Shown here in pieces: positions 63,260 to 64,000 of a stretch of DNA of 64,000 nucleotides. The notes below the pieces were generated by a model. It was not told where the DNA came from. It did no database searches and saw only the letters and a program-made list of their open reading frames with translations. Position 1 is the stretch's first letter. Each line of letters starts with the position of its first letter. This DNA comes from Acidithiobacillus thiooxidans ATCC 19377 (GTDB taxonomy: Bacteria > Pseudomonadota > Gammaproteobacteria > Acidithiobacillales > Acidithiobacillaceae): NCBI RefSeq assembly GCF_009662475.1, contig NZ_CP045571.1, positions 2,912,501 through 2,976,500 on the forward strand. The letters run 5' to 3'. The translations under genes and the position numbers were made by a program.

Positions 63260-64000
63260 ATGAGAAACCTGACCCTGCGCCAACTGGAGATTCTGGGCAT
63301 GTTAGAAGCGACTGGATCCTACACGAAAGCCGCCAACCAGTTGCATCTCACTCAATCAGCGGTGTATCTGCAGGTACGCAAACTCGAACAGGAAATTGGT
63401 TTGCCCGTGACCGAACAGGTCGGCAAAAAAGTCTACCTGACCGATGCCGGAGCACAGGTTCTCCGCTCCGGCGCACTAATCGGTACAGAACTGGAAAACC
63501 TGAAACGCTCTCTGGAGCATTTACGGGATATAGAAGACGGACTCCTCCGCATTTCCGTGACCTCCACCGCCAATGCTTTTGCCGTGGAATTGCTTTCCCG
63601 ATTTTTGAATAAACATCCCCGGGTCAAAATCCATTTAAACATTGCCAACCGCAAAGACGTCCTCGCAGGACTCGAACGTAATGACGTAGACATGGCCATC
63701 ATGGGCGAGCCGTCTCCGGCGCTGGACCTGGTTGCCCTGCCCTTTCATCGTAATTATCTGATTCTGGTTGCTTCGTCCAATCATCCCCTGGCTTGGCAAA
63801 AAAACATTCCGCAAGCTGAAATTGTTAAGGAACCCTTTGTGTTGCGGGAGCCTGGATCGGGAACGCGGGAGACCGTATTGCGCTATTTTTCCGAACAGGG
63901 ATTGCACATCAAGGAAGGGGTGATCATGGACAGTAATGAATCCATCAAACAGGCGGTGACTGTTGGTATGGGGATTGGTTTTCTCGCGCGCCACAGTGTC
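63260..64000 (+). CDS. cbbR: LysR-type regulator CbbR (3' end beyond window)
   Basis: Activator/repressor of the cbb genes. The ATG at 63260 follows AAGGAG. The N-terminal helix-turn-helix reads MRNLTLRQLEILGMLEATGS, with YTKAANQLHLTQSAVYLQVR and KLEQEIGLPVTEQ, typical LysR. The start of the effector domain follows (LLRISVTSTANAFAVELLSR). About 247 residues are visible. Divergence from cbbM is the standard layout. Confidence 0.93.
   Translation, partial: MRNLTLRQLEILGMLEATGSYTKAANQLHLTQSAVYLQVRKLEQEIGLPVTEQVGKKVYLTDAGAQVLRSGALIGTELENLKRSLEHLRDIEDGLLRISVTSTANAFAVELLSRFLNKHPRVKIHLNIANRKDVLAGLERNDVDMAIMGEPSPALDLVALPFHRNYLILVASSNHPLAWQKNIPQAEIVKEPFVLREPGSGTRETVLRYFSEQGLHIKEGVIMDSNESIKQAVTVGMGIGFLARHSV

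Overview
The window looks like chromosomal DNA of an acidophilic, chemolithoautotrophic Acidithiobacillus-type proteobacterium. This is inferred from gene content: form II RuBisCO with CbbQ/CbbO, an sHdrA-type sulfur-oxidation flavoprotein, a DUF1641-like protein, and a hydrogenase-4-like membrane complex beside the cbb genes. No species is claimed. No rRNA, tRNA, CRISPR array or complete insertion sequence was seen.

Layout. 1-8.2 kb: amino-acid genes (hom partial, alaC), an Mth938-like gene, a long-hairpin repeat, surE-pcm-rpoS, a DUF4124 protein, glnA with a sigma-54/NtrC-type promoter, and a cation efflux gene. 8.4-24.6 kb: what I read as a light and photo-oxidative-stress island. It holds an SDR, two DUF3833 paralogues, an orphan sHdrA, a MerR/LitR-like regulator without cobalamin-binding residues, a photoactive yellow protein (PYP) operon (PYP, a small unknown protein, a coumarate-CoA-ligase-like enzyme, an APC permease), a lipid-modification operon (flavin amine oxidase, DUF1365, Cfa-type methyltransferase, chalcone-isomerase-like protein, MFS carrier, DUF3833 lipoprotein), and an operon with DUF2256, an iron-sulfur photolyase, a cytochrome b and a Tat-exported molybdoenzyme. 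24.6-40.3 kb: housekeeping genes (dcd, apbC, dapB, dnaJ-dnaK-grpE-hrcA behind a CIRCE element, rpmG-rpmB, metG, a DAHP synthase, fumC, pepF). 40.4-50.3 kb: mixed accessory genes (DUF1641-like repeat protein, exported truncated hemoglobin, glgA, a His-rich unknown, nth, FIST protein, L,D-transpeptidase, orphan PIN toxin) and the relic of an anti-sigma gene. 50.6-64 kb: a unidirectional series cbbM-cbbQ-cbbO-[hairpin repeat]-xre-hyfBCEFGI-like, with cbbR divergent from cbbM.

How the parts may work together. The best candidate for an undescribed system is the pairing of a PYP photoreceptor and its chromophore-activating ligase with a divergently transcribed MerR/LitR regulator that has lost every cobalamin ligand I can align. 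I infer that PYP could supply the light input and that the regulator could control the surrounding repair and lipid-protection genes. The second candidate is the six-gene hydrogenase-like complex linked to form II RuBisCO. Its large subunit lacks all four nickel-ligand cysteines and no ferredoxin-like subunit or maturation gene is present, so it is unlikely to be a hydrogenase. A role in inorganic-carbon supply or ion pumping is a reasonable hypothesis. The third is a roughly 150-bp repeat core present twice in opposite orientation, each copy enclosed by outer arms that differ between copies yet are self-complementary.
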